A DNA stretch of 54,356 nt from Hyphomicrobiales bacterium (GTDB lineage: Bacteria; Pseudomonadota; Alphaproteobacteria; Rhizobiales; Beijerinckiaceae), in assembly GCA_027484605.1 (NCBI GenBank), contig JAIXSR010000123.1, forward strand, positions 1 to 54,356, written 5' to 3'. Below are positions 32,998 through 41,442 of the stretch, one piece after another. The number at the start of each line of letters is the position of its first letter. Positions within the stretch are counted from its first letter, which is position 1. The position numbers and the translations under genes were made by a program. The notes below the pieces were generated by a model. It saw only the letters and a program-made list of their open reading frames with translations. It did no database searches and was not told the DNA's origin.

Positions 32998-33836
32998 CAG
33001 AGACGCCCCCTTTTCCCAAGATAGATCCGGGCGGCATTGCCCCCCATGATGGCGGCCTGTGCCTCGGCGGAAAGCCCGGCAATCGTGCGCTCGACAATGT
33101 CGAGCCAATCGGCATAGGTGCCGGCCAGTTCCAGAACCGGCCAGTCCGAGCCGAACAGGACACGCTCGGGGCCGAAAGCCTCAAGGACGGTCCGGATGAA
33201 GGGATAGAGATGGTACATGCCATCGCCCGCAGCGGCTTCCGTCAACAGGCCCGACAGTTTGACCATGACATTCGGCCGGCGGGCCAGCGCGGCGAGATCG
33301 CTCGACCAGGGCTCATGGATCCGCTCGCGGACCAGCGGCTTGGCTGCATGATCGACCACGATGGCGAGATCGGGCATGCGATCGGCCAGAACCAGCAGGC
33401 GCGAGAGGTGCGGCGGACGGAGAAGCGCGTCGAAGACGAGCCCCTGGGTCACCATGGCCCGCAGCGCCGGGAGGATCGATGGCGCCAGCATCCATTCCGG
33501 ATCGGCAATGTCGTGGATCATCGGCCGCAAGCCGACCAGAAGCGGATCAGCGGCGAGCGCGGTGATCCGCTCCGGCGCATCGGCGGCGTCGAAATCCGCC
33601 CAGCCAACCACGCCGGCAATGCTGGCATGCCGGGCGGCAAGATCGAGCAGGTAGCGCGTCTCGGCCTCTGTCGGCGCGGCCTGGACAAGGATGGTCCGGT
33701 CGATCCGGCCGACCTCGAGCATCGGCGCGAGATCGGCGGGTCCGAAATCGCGATGGATGGCGGCGAGGGCCGGCGTCAGCCAGCCATAATCGCCGCGTTC
33801 CAGCGCCCAGTAATGCTGGTGGGCATCGATCCGCAT
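32997..33836 (-). CDS. Amidohydrolase 2 family sugar lactonase (L-fuconolactonase type)
   Basis: 279-aa TIM-barrel hydrolase of COG3618. The N-terminal metal motif DAHQHYW is present (H7 and H9 counting from a GTG at 33839, one codon less from the ATG used here). Then come VVGWADFDAADAPERI, IVVDHAAKPLVRE with a conserved histidine, NVMVKLSGLLTEA, and ERVLFGSDWPVLELAG with the barrel-end aspartate. Characterised members open L-fucono-, L-rhamnono- or related lactones. It sits between an aldose dehydrogenase-like AKR and a mutarotase, which supports a lactonase in an oxidative L-fucose-type route. ATG 33836 overlaps the preceding stop by one base, and GGGGGAGGGG lies just upstream. Confidence 0.85.
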   Translation of the reverse strand: MRIDAHQHYWALERGDYGWLTPALAAIHRDFGPADLAPMLEVGRIDRTILVQAAPTEAETRYLLDLAARHASIAGVVGWADFDAADAPERITALAADPLLVGLRPMIHDIADPEWMLAPSILPALRAMVTQGLVFDALLRPPHLSRLLVLADRMPDLAIVVDHAAKPLVRERIHEPWSSDLAALARRPNVMVKLSGLLTEAAAGDGMYHLYPFIRTVLEAFGPERVLFGSDWPVLELAGTYADWLDIVERTIAGLSAEAQAAIMGGNAARIYLGKRGRL

Positions 33837-34852
33837 CACCCCTCCCCCGTCGGCGCGCGCGGGGCGATCAGCCCGGCAGCGCGCATGTCCTGCCAGAAGG
33901 CCGCGGGAACCGGGGCTGACCAGCCTTCGAGATTCCGGCGGATCTCCGCCGGCGTGACCGCCCCGAGCACGACGCTGGAAATGGCGGGATGCGCGCGAGC
34001 GAAATTCATCGCAGCACTGGGGAGCGCCACGCCATGGCGCCGGCAGAGCGCCTCGATCCGGCGAACCCGGTCAAGGACGGGCTCGGGCGCATCGGCATAA
34101 TCGTATTTCGCGCCGGGAATGGCACCGGTGGCGAGAATGCCGGAATTGAAGACCCCGCCGAGCAGGATGCCGATGCCCCGTGCCTCGGCCAGCGGGAACA
34201 GCGCATCGAGCGCACCCTGCTCCAGCAGCGAATAGCGACCGGCGAGGAGCAGGCAATCGAGATCGCAATGATCGGCAAAACGCAGGCAGATCTCCACCTC
34301 GTTGACGCCGATGCCGATAGCGCGGATCACCCCTTGCTCGCGCAGGCGGAAAAGAGCACGCCACGCGCCGGCCAGGGCCTCGGCGAAACGCTGGTCGACC
34401 GCATCGCCATGGTTGCGCCGGTCGACATCGTGGATGAGGGCAATGTCGATGCGGTCGGTGCCCAGCCGGAGGAGTGACTGTTCCAGCGAGCGCATGGTGC
34501 CGTCATAGGAATAGTCGAGCGTAGCGGCAAAAGGCAGCCCGCCGGCATAGCCCTCGCGGTCCCATTCGCCCCGGGCGGGGCTCATCCAGCGGCCGACCTT
34601 GGTCGAGAGCACGACCCGGTCCCGGCCGGCGCGGCGGATGGCGGTGCCGACGCGATGCTCGGCAAGGCCATGGCCATAGAGCGGCGAGGTATCGATCAAC
34701 GTCACGCCGGATTCGATGGCTGTCGTGACAGCCGCAATCGCCTCCTCGTCATCGATCAGGCGATAGAGGTCGCCCAGCGGAGCGGCGCCGAAGCCGAGTT
34801 CGCTTACGGGAATGCCGCTTCGCCCGAGGCTTCGTTTTCCGACAGCCGCCAT
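33836..34852 (-). CDS. Aldo-keto reductase, probable L-fucose/aldose 1-dehydrogenase
   Basis: 338-aa aldo-keto reductase of the D-threo-aldose (L-fucose) dehydrogenase subgroup. Tetrad: D54 and Y59 in LIDTSPLYGHG, K85 in VVLSTKVGRW, H141 in IALIHDVDRR. The stretch TLDYSYDGTMRSLEQSLLRLGTDRIDIALIHD and the GVNEVEICLRFADHCDLDCLLLAGRYSLLEQGA segment are typical of L-fucose/galactose dehydrogenases. It would oxidise the pyranose to the 1,5-lactone with NAD(P)+, feeding the next enzyme in the operon. The long open frame upstream lies within dctM, so the TGATG-coupled ATG at 34852 is chosen. Confidence 0.85.
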   Translation of the reverse strand: MAAVGKRSLGRSGIPVSELGFGAAPLGDLYRLIDDEEAIAAVTTAIESGVTLIDTSPLYGHGLAEHRVGTAIRRAGRDRVVLSTKVGRWMSPARGEWDREGYAGGLPFAATLDYSYDGTMRSLEQSLLRLGTDRIDIALIHDVDRRNHGDAVDQRFAEALAGAWRALFRLREQGVIRAIGIGVNEVEICLRFADHCDLDCLLLAGRYSLLEQGALDALFPLAEARGIGILLGGVFNSGILATGAIPGAKYDYADAPEPVLDRVRRIEALCRRHGVALPSAAMNFARAHPAISSVVLGAVTPAEIRRNLEGWSAPVPAAFWQDMRAAGLIAPRAPTGEG

Positions 34853-36138
34853 CAGCGCCCCATGACCAGCTTGGGCAGGAAGGTGGTCAGCGGAGGCCAC
34901 AGCGTGATCGCCAGAAGCACGGCCAGCAGGGGCAGCAGCCAGGGCAGGATGGCCCTGGACATCGCCTCGAATGAGATATTGGCGATTTTCGCTGTCACGA
35001 AGAGCACGACGCCGACTGGCGGCGTGATCGTGCCGATCATCAGGTTCAGCACGAAGATCAGCCCGAACTGGATCGGGTCGATCCCGAATTGCGCGGCGGC
35101 CGGCGTCAGGATGGGGATCAGGATCAGCATGGCGGCAAGGGCCTCCATGAAGCACCCGACCACCAGCAGAAGGCCGTTGACCGCGAGCAGGAAGACGAGC
35201 GGATTGCCAATCCAGTCAACGATCATCGGGCCGACGGTCTGGGGAATGCGCGAGATCGACAGGCACCACGCCAGGGCCGCCGCCGTCATGACCAGAGCCA
35301 GCACGACACCGGTCGTCTCGACCGTGTCGGCAATCAGATCCGGCAGGTCGGACAGGCGGAAATCGCGGTAGACGAAAAGACCGAGCACCAGCGCATAGAC
35401 AGTGGCGACGCCGGCGGCCTCGGTCGGGGTGAACCAGCCACCGATCATGCCGCCGAACAGGATGACGGGCGTCATCAACGCCCAATGGGCACGCTTGTAG
35501 GCCACCCAGACCTCGCGAAGGCCCGGGAAGGGATGGCGCGGCATGTTCCGGCGGCGCGCCACTTCCGTCACCATCAGCATGAGCGCGCCGGCCATCAGCA
35601 AGCCCGGGATGACCCCGGCGAGGAACAGGCCTCCGATCGAGACATCGGCCGAGACGCCATAGACCACCATCGGGAGGGACGGCGGGATGATCGGGCCGAT
35701 CGTGGCCGAGGCCGCCGTGATGGCCGCGGCGGTTTCCGGATCATAGCCCTCGTCGCGCATGGCCTTGATTTCGAGCGTGCCCACGCCGCCCGCATCAGCC
35801 ACGGCCGAGCCGGACATGCCCGCGAAGATGACGCTGGCAAGGATATTGGCATGGCAGAGTCCGCCCCTGAGCCAGCCGACGCAAGCCGTAGCGAAGGCGA
35901 AGATCCGGTCGGTCACACCAGCCGAATTCATGATATTGCCCATAAGGATGAAGAGCGGTGCGGCCAGAAGCGGGAAGGAATTCGCCGCCTGCGCGATCTT
36001 CTGCGGCACGATGCCGGCGGGAATGCCGGCCAGCGCGACGAAGGCAAAGGCCGCAAGCCCCATCGAGGCGAAAAGCGGAATGCCGGCCAGTAACACGGCG
36101 AACCAGCCCAGCAGGATATAGCCCATGGTGCCGGTCAC
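34852..36138 (-). CDS. dctM: TRAP transporter large permease (DctM type)
   Basis: 428-aa inner-membrane protein with about 12 helices. Motifs: PLFILMGNIMNSAG, FAGMSGSAVADAGGVGTLEIKAM, AASATIGPIIPPSLPMVVYG, and NLMIGTITPPVGVVLFV, all TRAP-type DctM signatures. It catalyses sodium-coupled uptake of the solute handed over by DctP. The start is taken as GTG at 36138, overlapping the dctQ stop (GTGA) with GGAGGG 8 nt upstream; ATG 36126 is the alternative. Followed by the sugar dehydrogenase in a TGATG overlap. Confidence 0.92.
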   Translation of the reverse strand: MTGTMGYILLGWFAVLLAGIPLFASMGLAAFAFVALAGIPAGIVPQKIAQAANSFPLLAAPLFILMGNIMNSAGVTDRIFAFATACVGWLRGGLCHANILASVIFAGMSGSAVADAGGVGTLEIKAMRDEGYDPETAAAITAASATIGPIIPPSLPMVVYGVSADVSIGGLFLAGVIPGLLMAGALMLMVTEVARRRNMPRHPFPGLREVWVAYKRAHWALMTPVILFGGMIGGWFTPTEAAGVATVYALVLGLFVYRDFRLSDLPDLIADTVETTGVVLALVMTAAALAWCLSISRIPQTVGPMIVDWIGNPLVFLLAVNGLLLVVGCFMEALAAMLILIPILTPAAAQFGIDPIQFGLIFVLNLMIGTITPPVGVVLFVTAKIANISFEAMSRAILPWLLPLLAVLLAITLWPPLTTFLPKLVMGR

Positions 36139-36632
36139 AGGGTCATCCCTCCACCGGCGCCACCCGCCCTTGGCCCGTGGCGGGCGATGAGCACGGCCTC
36201 GGACAGGGCCTGGAGGATCAGCAGCGCAGCCGCGAAGGGGATCGGCAGATAGAGCAAGCCGGCAGGGAGCGGCAGGCTGACCCATTCGATATCCCAGTTC
36301 CGGCCGATCAACGGCGTGCCGTAGCGGATCAGCTGGATCGCGAAAACAATGACCGCCAGCCGGATGGCGATCTCGGCAATCCGGCCGGCCCTGTCCGGCA
36401 GGAGATCGACCAGCATGGTGATGCGGATATGGCTCCGCCGGCGCGCGGCGATCATCAGGCCGACAAAGCCGGCCCAGACCAGCAGGTTCTGCGCGGCCTC
36501 GTCGGTCCAGGCCAGCGGCTGGCCGATGGCGCGCGCCAGCACGCCGGCCACGACGGAGACCAGCAGGGCCACCATCAGCAGGACCGCCATCCAGCGCAGC
36601 GCGCGGTCGGTCAATCGGGAAAGAAGCGTCAT
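36135..36632 (-). CDS. dctQ: TRAP transporter small permease (DctQ type)
   Basis: 165-aa protein with four transmembrane helices. The central signature LAWTDEAAQNLLVWAGFVGLMIAARRRSHIRITMLVDLLP is diagnostic of DctQ (the E-x-x-Q/R-x-x-x-x-W plus H-I-x-x-x-x-x-D pattern). It forms the membrane complex with DctM. Glycine-rich C terminus (GPRAGGAGGGMTL). Located 57 nt after dctP. Confidence 0.9.
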   Translation of the reverse strand: MTLLSRLTDRALRWMAVLLMVALLVSVVAGVLARAIGQPLAWTDEAAQNLLVWAGFVGLMIAARRRSHIRITMLVDLLPDRAGRIAEIAIRLAVIVFAIQLIRYGTPLIGRNWDIEWVSLPLPAGLLYLPIPFAAALLILQALSEAVLIARHGPRAGGAGGGMTL

Positions 36633-36654
36633 GGTCTATCCTGCAAGGAGAACC

Positions 36655-36680
36655 GGCCGGCCACCGGTTGGCAACCGGCC
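36655..36680. other. Hairpin between dctP and dctQ
   Basis: The gap contains GGCCGG...CCGGCC arms around an inner CCGGTTG-G-CAACCGG palindrome (36664-36678). Located right behind dctP on the minus strand, it may stabilise the binding-protein mRNA. There is no T-tract. Confidence 0.4.
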
Positions 36681-36689
36681 CGCATCACG

Positions 36690-37682
36690 TCAGAGCGCCT
36701 TCAGGGTATCGAAGGAACCCTTGCCCCAGCGGGCCTCGAACTTCGCCGGAACCGTGGCGAGGACGGGCTTGCGGAAGGCCTCGAGATCGGGCTCGATCAC
36801 CGTCATGCCCGCGCCTTTCAGCGTGGCCACAAGATTGGCCTCCTGGCTGAGCAATTCCTTGTCCTGCCAGGCCGCGGCCGCGTCGAAAGCGGATTGCAGC
36901 AGGCCGCGATCGGCCGCCGGGAGGCTCTTCCAGAAGCCGTCATTCACGATGATCATGCGCGGCGTGATGATGTGCTCGGTCAGGACGAGGAATTTCTGGA
37001 CCTCGAAGAACTTGCCCGACTGGATCGTCGGCAGCGGGTTTTCCTGCCCGTCGACCGCACCCTGGCTGAGCGCGAGATAGAGTTCCGGGAAGGCGATCGG
37101 CGTCGCCTTGGCACCCCAGGCATCGGCCATGGCCTGGAACACATCCACCGGCGGCACGCGCAGCTTGAATCCGACCATGTCGGCCGGGGTCCTGACGGCC
37201 TTGTTGCCCGTGGTGAGATGGCGCTTGCCGTAATAGGTGACGTTGAGCATCCGCATGCCGCGCTTGGCGGAAAGCTCCTCGTTCATCTTGGCGAAGATCG
37301 GCGTATCCTTCACCTTGGCGAGATGCGCCGCATCACGCCAGAGATACGGCGCCTCGACCAGCGTCAGCGCCGGAAGGAAAGCGCCGAGCGCGCCCGCACC
37401 GTCAGTGGTGAATTGCAGCGCTCCGGCCGAGACGGATTCCATCATGTCCTTGCCGGAGCCGAGCTGACCGCCCGGAAAGACCTGGATGTCGATCCGGCCG
37501 CTCGTCTTCTGTTTCACATCGGCGGCAATACGCTGGACCATCTGCACCTGCGGATGGGTGGCCGCGAGCAATTCGCCCCAGCGGATGGTGGTGGCCTGCG
37601 CCCGCAGCACGGACGGCATGGCCAGGGTGGCGCCGGCCAGGGTTGTGCCGGCCAGAAACCCGCGTCGATCGATCCTCGTCAT
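36690..37682 (-). CDS. dctP: TRAP transporter solute-binding protein (DctP type)
   Basis: 330-aa periplasmic protein with a twin-arginine signal peptide (DRRGFLAG, cleavage after LRAQA). Family features: TIRWGELLAATHPQVQMVQRIAADVKQKTSGRI, then DIQVFPGGQLGSGKDMMESV, GFKLRVPPVDVFQAMADAWGAKATPIAFPELYLALSQGAVDGQENP. The arginine in KLRVPP is the usual carboxylate-binding residue, so the ligand should carry a carboxylate, such as a sugar acid, rather than be a free neutral sugar. This fits import of an aldonate as well as, or instead of, the sugar itself. Confidence 0.9.
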   Translation of the reverse strand: MTRIDRRGFLAGTTLAGATLAMPSVLRAQATTIRWGELLAATHPQVQMVQRIAADVKQKTSGRIDIQVFPGGQLGSGKDMMESVSAGALQFTTDGAGALGAFLPALTLVEAPYLWRDAAHLAKVKDTPIFAKMNEELSAKRGMRMLNVTYYGKRHLTTGNKAVRTPADMVGFKLRVPPVDVFQAMADAWGAKATPIAFPELYLALSQGAVDGQENPLPTIQSGKFFEVQKFLVLTEHIITPRMIIVNDGFWKSLPAADRGLLQSAFDAAAAWQDKELLSQEANLVATLKGAGMTVIEPDLEAFRKPVLATVPAKFEARWGKGSFDTLKAL

Positions 37683-37723
37683 GGTCTTTCCTCCAAAATG
37701 GGCCGTTCACGGCCTCTGGTCTG

Positions 37724-38380
37724 TCATTCGATGTTTATGGCGCGGCTCCGTGCCTGGTTGATATGGAAGGCCATCGCCGCCACGGCGCCCTCGGCATCCT
37801 TGCGCTCGATGGCCTCGATCACCTTGAGATGATCGCGCATGACCGGGATCACCAGATCGGCATAGAGCCGGGTCTCGTTCTGGCGGATCAGGCGGATCTT
37901 GATCCAGTTGACGCGGAAGGCATTGGAAATGATCTCGTTGTCGAGATGGTCGATCACCGCCTCGTGCAGCGACCGGTCGGTGGCCTCGGCATCGGCGATC
38001 AGCGTCTCGCGCTCGCCGGCCTCGGCCCGGGCGATGATCCGCTCATGGCTGGAGCGCAAGCCCGCAACCGCCGAATCCGAGCGGGCATGGGCGAAGAGCG
38101 CAGTGGCCTGCGTCTCGAGGAAGAGCCGGAACTGATAGGCGTTCCGGATCAGGCTCAGATCGACATGGGCCACCTGCATGCCGCGCTGCGGCACGGTGGT
38201 GATCAGCCCCTCGGCTTCAAGCCGGGGGATCAGCTCGCGGATCGCGCCGAGCGGGAGACCGGTCAACTCGACCAGTTCCCGCTGGGAAATGAATTGCCCC
38301 GGCCGGATCTCGCGCGAGAGCAGGCGCTCGGTGAAGCTCTCGTAGGCGCGCTCGCGAAGCTTGAGCGGGGTGCCGTTCAT
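37724..38380 (-). CDS. GntR family regulator with FCD ligand domain
   Basis: 218-aa regulator. The N-terminal winged helix is KLRERAYESFTERLLSREIRPGQFISQRELVELTGLPLGAIRELIPRLEAEGLI. The C-terminal FCD helical domain has the likely metal/ligand residues in DRSLHEAVIDH, VMRDHLKVIEAIERKD and AAMAFHINQARSR. FCD regulators usually respond to small carboxylates or sugar acids. It is the second gene of the operon, 1 nt after the aldolase gene, so it is transcribed with its targets. The TGTCA/TGACA repeat at 39332-39347 is the likely operator. Confidence 0.88.
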   Translation of the reverse strand: MNGTPLKLRERAYESFTERLLSREIRPGQFISQRELVELTGLPLGAIRELIPRLEAEGLITTVPQRGMQVAHVDLSLIRNAYQFRLFLETQATALFAHARSDSAVAGLRSSHERIIARAEAGERETLIADAEATDRSLHEAVIDHLDNEIISNAFRVNWIKIRLIRQNETRLYADLVIPVMRDHLKVIEAIERKDAEGAVAAMAFHINQARSRAINIE

Positions 38381-38381
38381 G

Positions 38382-39290
38382 TCATGCCGCCGCGCTGGCG
38401 CCGGAACGCAGCGCCGCAAGGGTCGCGGCCAGCTCGCGCGCGGCCGCTTCCGTCATGGGGTCCAGCGGTGACCGCATGACACGCCAACCGGCATCGCCGG
38501 TGCGCTCCGCGATCATCGCCTTGATGGCCGACATGAAGGAATGCTTGAGAATGGCATCGACCATCGCGTTGATGCGCGGGTCATCCTTGCCTTCGTTGGC
38601 CAGCGGGCGGAGCAGGTCCGGCGCGATATTGGCCAGGCCACAGATGCTGCCCGCGCCACCCGACCGGACCGACCGCGCAAGCTGGCGCTCGTCGCCCACC
38701 AGGATCTGAAGGCCCGGAAGTTCGGTGAGACGGCGCTCGGTGGCGTTCCAGTCGCCGTTGGAATCCTTCACGCCGACCACCACGCCGGGATAAGCCTTGG
38801 CGAGGCGCTGGGTCAGTTCGACCGAGATGCCATTCCGGGTCATTCCGGGGATATGATAGAGGATCACGTCGCGCAGCTGGCCGCCGAGTTGATCAAACAG
38901 GGCAGCGAAGAAGCGGAACAGGCCTTCATCGCTGGCATTACCGAAATAGAAGGGCGGCGCCAGCAGGAGCGCCCGGCAATCCATGGCATAGCCTGTCCGG
39001 GCCTGCTCGACCGCATCGTCCAGCGTGGCGGCCGAGACGCCGACCATCACCTTCCGGCGAAGATCGATCCCGCTCGCGCCGATCGCGCCCAGCATGCGGT
39101 TGCGCTCGGCATGGGCGAGCGAGGCGCCCTCGCCTGTCGTGCCGAACAGGGTGAACCCGTCGCAGCCATTGGCGAGAACCCATTGGGCATGGGAAACCAG
39201 CCGCGTCAGGCAAACCTGGCCATCGGCCTGGAACGGGGTGGAAAGCGCGCAGTTCAGGCCGATGCGGCCAGATGTCGATGTCGGTGTCAT
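38382..39290 (-). CDS. DapA/NAL family aldolase (2-keto-3-deoxy sugar acid type)
   Basis: 302-aa TIM-barrel lyase of the dihydrodipicolinate synthase/N-acetylneuraminate lyase family. Seen: GLNCALSTPFQADGQV, the GTTGE loop (50-54), Tyr145 in VILYHIPGMTRNGISVELTQRL, and the Schiff-base lysine K175 in GVVVGVKDSNGDW. In this operon the best match is a 2-keto-3-deoxy-L-fuconate-type aldolase, giving pyruvate and lactaldehyde. True DapA is unlikely because the neighbours are sugar genes. The ATG at 39290 has GAGGGA upstream. It is the first gene of the operon. Confidence 0.85.
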   Translation of the reverse strand: MTPTSTSGRIGLNCALSTPFQADGQVCLTRLVSHAQWVLANGCDGFTLFGTTGEGASLAHAERNRMLGAIGASGIDLRRKVMVGVSAATLDDAVEQARTGYAMDCRALLLAPPFYFGNASDEGLFRFFAALFDQLGGQLRDVILYHIPGMTRNGISVELTQRLAKAYPGVVVGVKDSNGDWNATERRLTELPGLQILVGDERQLARSVRSGGAGSICGLANIAPDLLRPLANEGKDDPRINAMVDAILKHSFMSAIKAMIAERTGDAGWRVMRSPLDPMTEAAARELAATLAALRSGASAAA

Positions 39291-39309
39291 GAATCCCTCA
39301 CTCCCCCGC

Positions 39310-39347
39310 AAATTCGACTGACCTGCCGGAGATGTCAAGACTGACAT
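39310..39347 (-). promoter_or_regulatory. Promoter and operator-like inverted repeat of the fucose-type operon
   Basis: ATGTCA-AGAC-TGACAT (39332-39347) is a perfect 6-bp-arm inverted repeat. On the minus strand its right half provides TTGACA (complement of 39333-39338), a consensus -35 placed about 45 nt before the aldolase start, with a weak -10 (GAATTT) after 17 nt. Overlap of repeat and -35 suggests repression, most simply by the GntR protein encoded in the operon. Confidence 0.6.
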
Positions 39348-39514
39348 GTTAGCCTGTGCACTTTGAATCCCGAGCCTTGAACCCGGGAGCGCCGAGACGG
39401 GTCTTGCCAGTTCCGCTTTCCCTGCCTAATCGAAACCAAGGCGGGCAGGCGCCAGGGCGATCCGGCATTGCTCTTGCCTGCCCTCGCCGAACCTTGAAGC
39501 CTTCCGGGGATCCG

Positions 39515-41113
39515 ATGCGCGCCGCCCTTGCCCTCTTTCTCGCCGTTGCCGCCCTGATCGCCGGATTCTGGACCTGGATGGGCGCTCCTGTGGTCGTTTC
39601 CGCCTCCACCGTGCGGGAACCGATCTATTGCGTGTCCTTCGCCCCGTTCCGCTCGCATCAGAGCCCGTTCGACCTGTCGACGCGGATCGAGGCCGAGCAG
39701 GTCGAGGAGGACATGAAGCGGGTGCGGGCGCTGACGGATTGTGTGCGGACCTACGCAACCGATTTCGGCAGCCAGCATGTGCCCGGCATTGCCCGGAAGC
39801 TCAACATGAAGGTCTATCTCGGCATCTGGATCGGCGATGACATCATGCGCAACAGCGTTCAGGTCGAGGCTGCAGTTGCGCTGGCCAGCCGCTATCCGGA
39901 TGTTGTCCGGGCGATCATCGTCGGCAACGAGGTGCTGCTGCGGCGCGACCGGTCGCCAGCCGAGCTGGCGGCCTATATCCGCGAGGTCAAGAGCCGTTCG
40001 CAGGTGCCGGTGACCTATGCCGATGTCTGGGAATTCTGGCTCAGGAACCGGGAACTGGCGAACCTTGTCGATTTCATCACCATCCATACCCTGCCCTATT
40101 GGGAGGATATCCCGATCGGCATCGAAAAGGCCGCGGCCCATATCGACCAGACGCTGCAGGAAGTCCGCCATTCCTTTCCGGGCAAGGAGATCCTGATCGG
40201 TGAAGTTGGCTGGCCGAGCGCCGGCCGCATGCGCGAAGGCGCCCTGCCCTCCCTGTCCAACCAGGCGAAACTCCTTGCCGACATGACGGAGATCGCGCGG
40301 AAGGGCAATTACAGGTTCAACTGGATCGAGGTGATCGACCAGCCTTGGAAGCGCCGGTCCGAAGGCACCGTGGGTGGCTATTGGGGCCTGTTCGAAGCCG
40401 GGGCCGACCAGCCGAAATTCTTCCCGGGTTCGCCGGTCTCCGATCACCCGTTCTGGCGCTGGCAGCTCGGTGGCGGGCTCGTCTTCGCCGCCCTGCTTTT
40501 CGGCCTTGCCGCGACACGTCTCCGCCGTCTCCCGGAAGCCGAGACCTCACGCCTGTGGGTGCAGGTGGCGGCTGTGGCGCTGGCCGGCGGCGCGCTTTCC
40601 GGCCTGAGCCTCGAGAAGCTGGTGCTGGAGAGCATCACCTGGAAGGACTGGCTCTTTGCCGGCACGCGACTGGCGGCCATGCTTGCGATCGTGGTGTTCG
40701 GCACGCTGGCCGTCGCCGGGAACGAAGCCGCGCCGCGCCTTTCGCGGGCTGTGGCGCGCCTGACCGGTCAGCCCGGCGAAATGGCGCGGACGCTTGACCT
40801 GCTTTTCCTGGCGCTTGGCTTCTTCGCACTGCAGAGCGCGCTCGGGCTGGCGCTGGATGCGCGCTATCGCGACTTTCCCGCCCCCACGCTGACCATGGGC
40901 GCCCTGCCCCTCCTGATCCTCGCCTGGCGCGACCGCGGCCTGAGCGATCTTGCCGGCGGGCTGGGGATTGCGATGGGGCTGGGATTTGCGGCGATCTTGA
41001 TCACGATCGCCGAGGGGATGCAGAACTGGCAGTCGCTCTGGTTCGTCGCCAGCCTAGCCGGCGTGGCGCTGGCCATCGCGCGCGGGGCCAAGCAGGGCCA
41101 GATGCAGCAATAG
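39515..41113 (+). CDS. ndvC: GH17-type membrane glucan synthase/transglycosylase (NdvC type)
   Basis: 532-aa protein with an N-terminal membrane anchor (residues 3-28), a glycoside hydrolase 17 domain (about 35-320), and about eight C-terminal membrane helices. The two GH17 catalytic glutamates are present: acid/base E139 in IIVGNEVLLRR and nucleophile E230 in LIGEVGWPSAG. In Bradyrhizobium, NdvC is needed for beta-1,6 linkages of periplasmic cyclic beta-(1,3),(1,6)-glucans, which act in osmotic adaptation and nodulation; size and architecture agree. The ATG at 39515 follows GGGGA; the frame is open upstream to 39356. It is convergent with the ndvB unit, overlapping the small gene by 60 nt. 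Confidence 0.78.
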   Translation: MRAALALFLAVAALIAGFWTWMGAPVVVSASTVREPIYCVSFAPFRSHQSPFDLSTRIEAEQVEEDMKRVRALTDCVRTYATDFGSQHVPGIARKLNMKVYLGIWIGDDIMRNSVQVEAAVALASRYPDVVRAIIVGNEVLLRRDRSPAELAAYIREVKSRSQVPVTYADVWEFWLRNRELANLVDFITIHTLPYWEDIPIGIEKAAAHIDQTLQEVRHSFPGKEILIGEVGWPSAGRMREGALPSLSNQAKLLADMTEIARKGNYRFNWIEVIDQPWKRRSEGTVGGYWGLFEAGADQPKFFPGSPVSDHPFWRWQLGGGLVFAALLFGLAATRLRRLPEAETSRLWVQVAAVALAGGALSGLSLEKLVLESITWKDWLFAGTRLAAMLAIVVFGTLAVAGNEAAPRLSRAVARLTGQPGEMARTLDLLFLALGFFALQSALGLALDARYRDFPAPTLTMGALPLLILAWRDRGLSDLAGGLGIAMGLGFAAILITIAEGMQNWQSLWFVASLAGVALAIARGAKQGQMQQ

Positions 41114-41440
41114 CAGCGCTGCAGCGCCGGAGGCGAGATCCGCCTGATAGAGCACGAGCCCCGCGCCGCACAGGGCAAGGGCGATGCTCATCCGCGGCAG
41201 GCTCGGTCGCCATAAAGTCAGCAGGGCGAGGACCATCAGCACCCAGCCTCCTGCGGGATGACGGAGGATCAGGGAGAGCTGGCTCCGCAAGCGGCAGAAC
41301 CAGGCGCTGGCATCTGCATCGCAGAGAGTGCGAACCGTATCATTGTCGAGGAAAAGGTGCCGCAAGCACCAGCCGAGGCCGACCGCGAGGCCGGCCCCGG
41401 CCAGAATGGCCAGGGAGTGCCGCATATTCGTCTTCGCCAT
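41054..41440 (-). CDS. Small four-helix membrane protein downstream of ndvB
   Basis: 128-aa hydrophobic protein with about four predicted helices (SLAILAGAGLAVGLGWCLRH, PAGGWVLMVLALLTLW, MSIALALCGAGLVLYQA, GAAALLLLHLALLGP) and a middle loop with cysteines (TLCDADASAWFCRL). Its ATG lies 2 nt after the ndvB stop, which supports a real, translationally coupled gene. The last 60 nt overlap the end of ndvC on the opposite strand. Bradyrhizobium carries a small ndvD gene with ndvB/ndvC; equivalence is possible but not shown. Function unknown, presumably tied to cyclic glucan synthesis or export. Confidence 0.65.
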   Translation of the reverse strand: MAKTNMRHSLAILAGAGLAVGLGWCLRHLFLDNDTVRTLCDADASAWFCRLRSQLSLILRHPAGGWVLMVLALLTLWRPSLPRMSIALALCGAGLVLYQADLASGAAALLLLHLALLGPARDGQRHAG

Positions 41441-41442
41441 GA

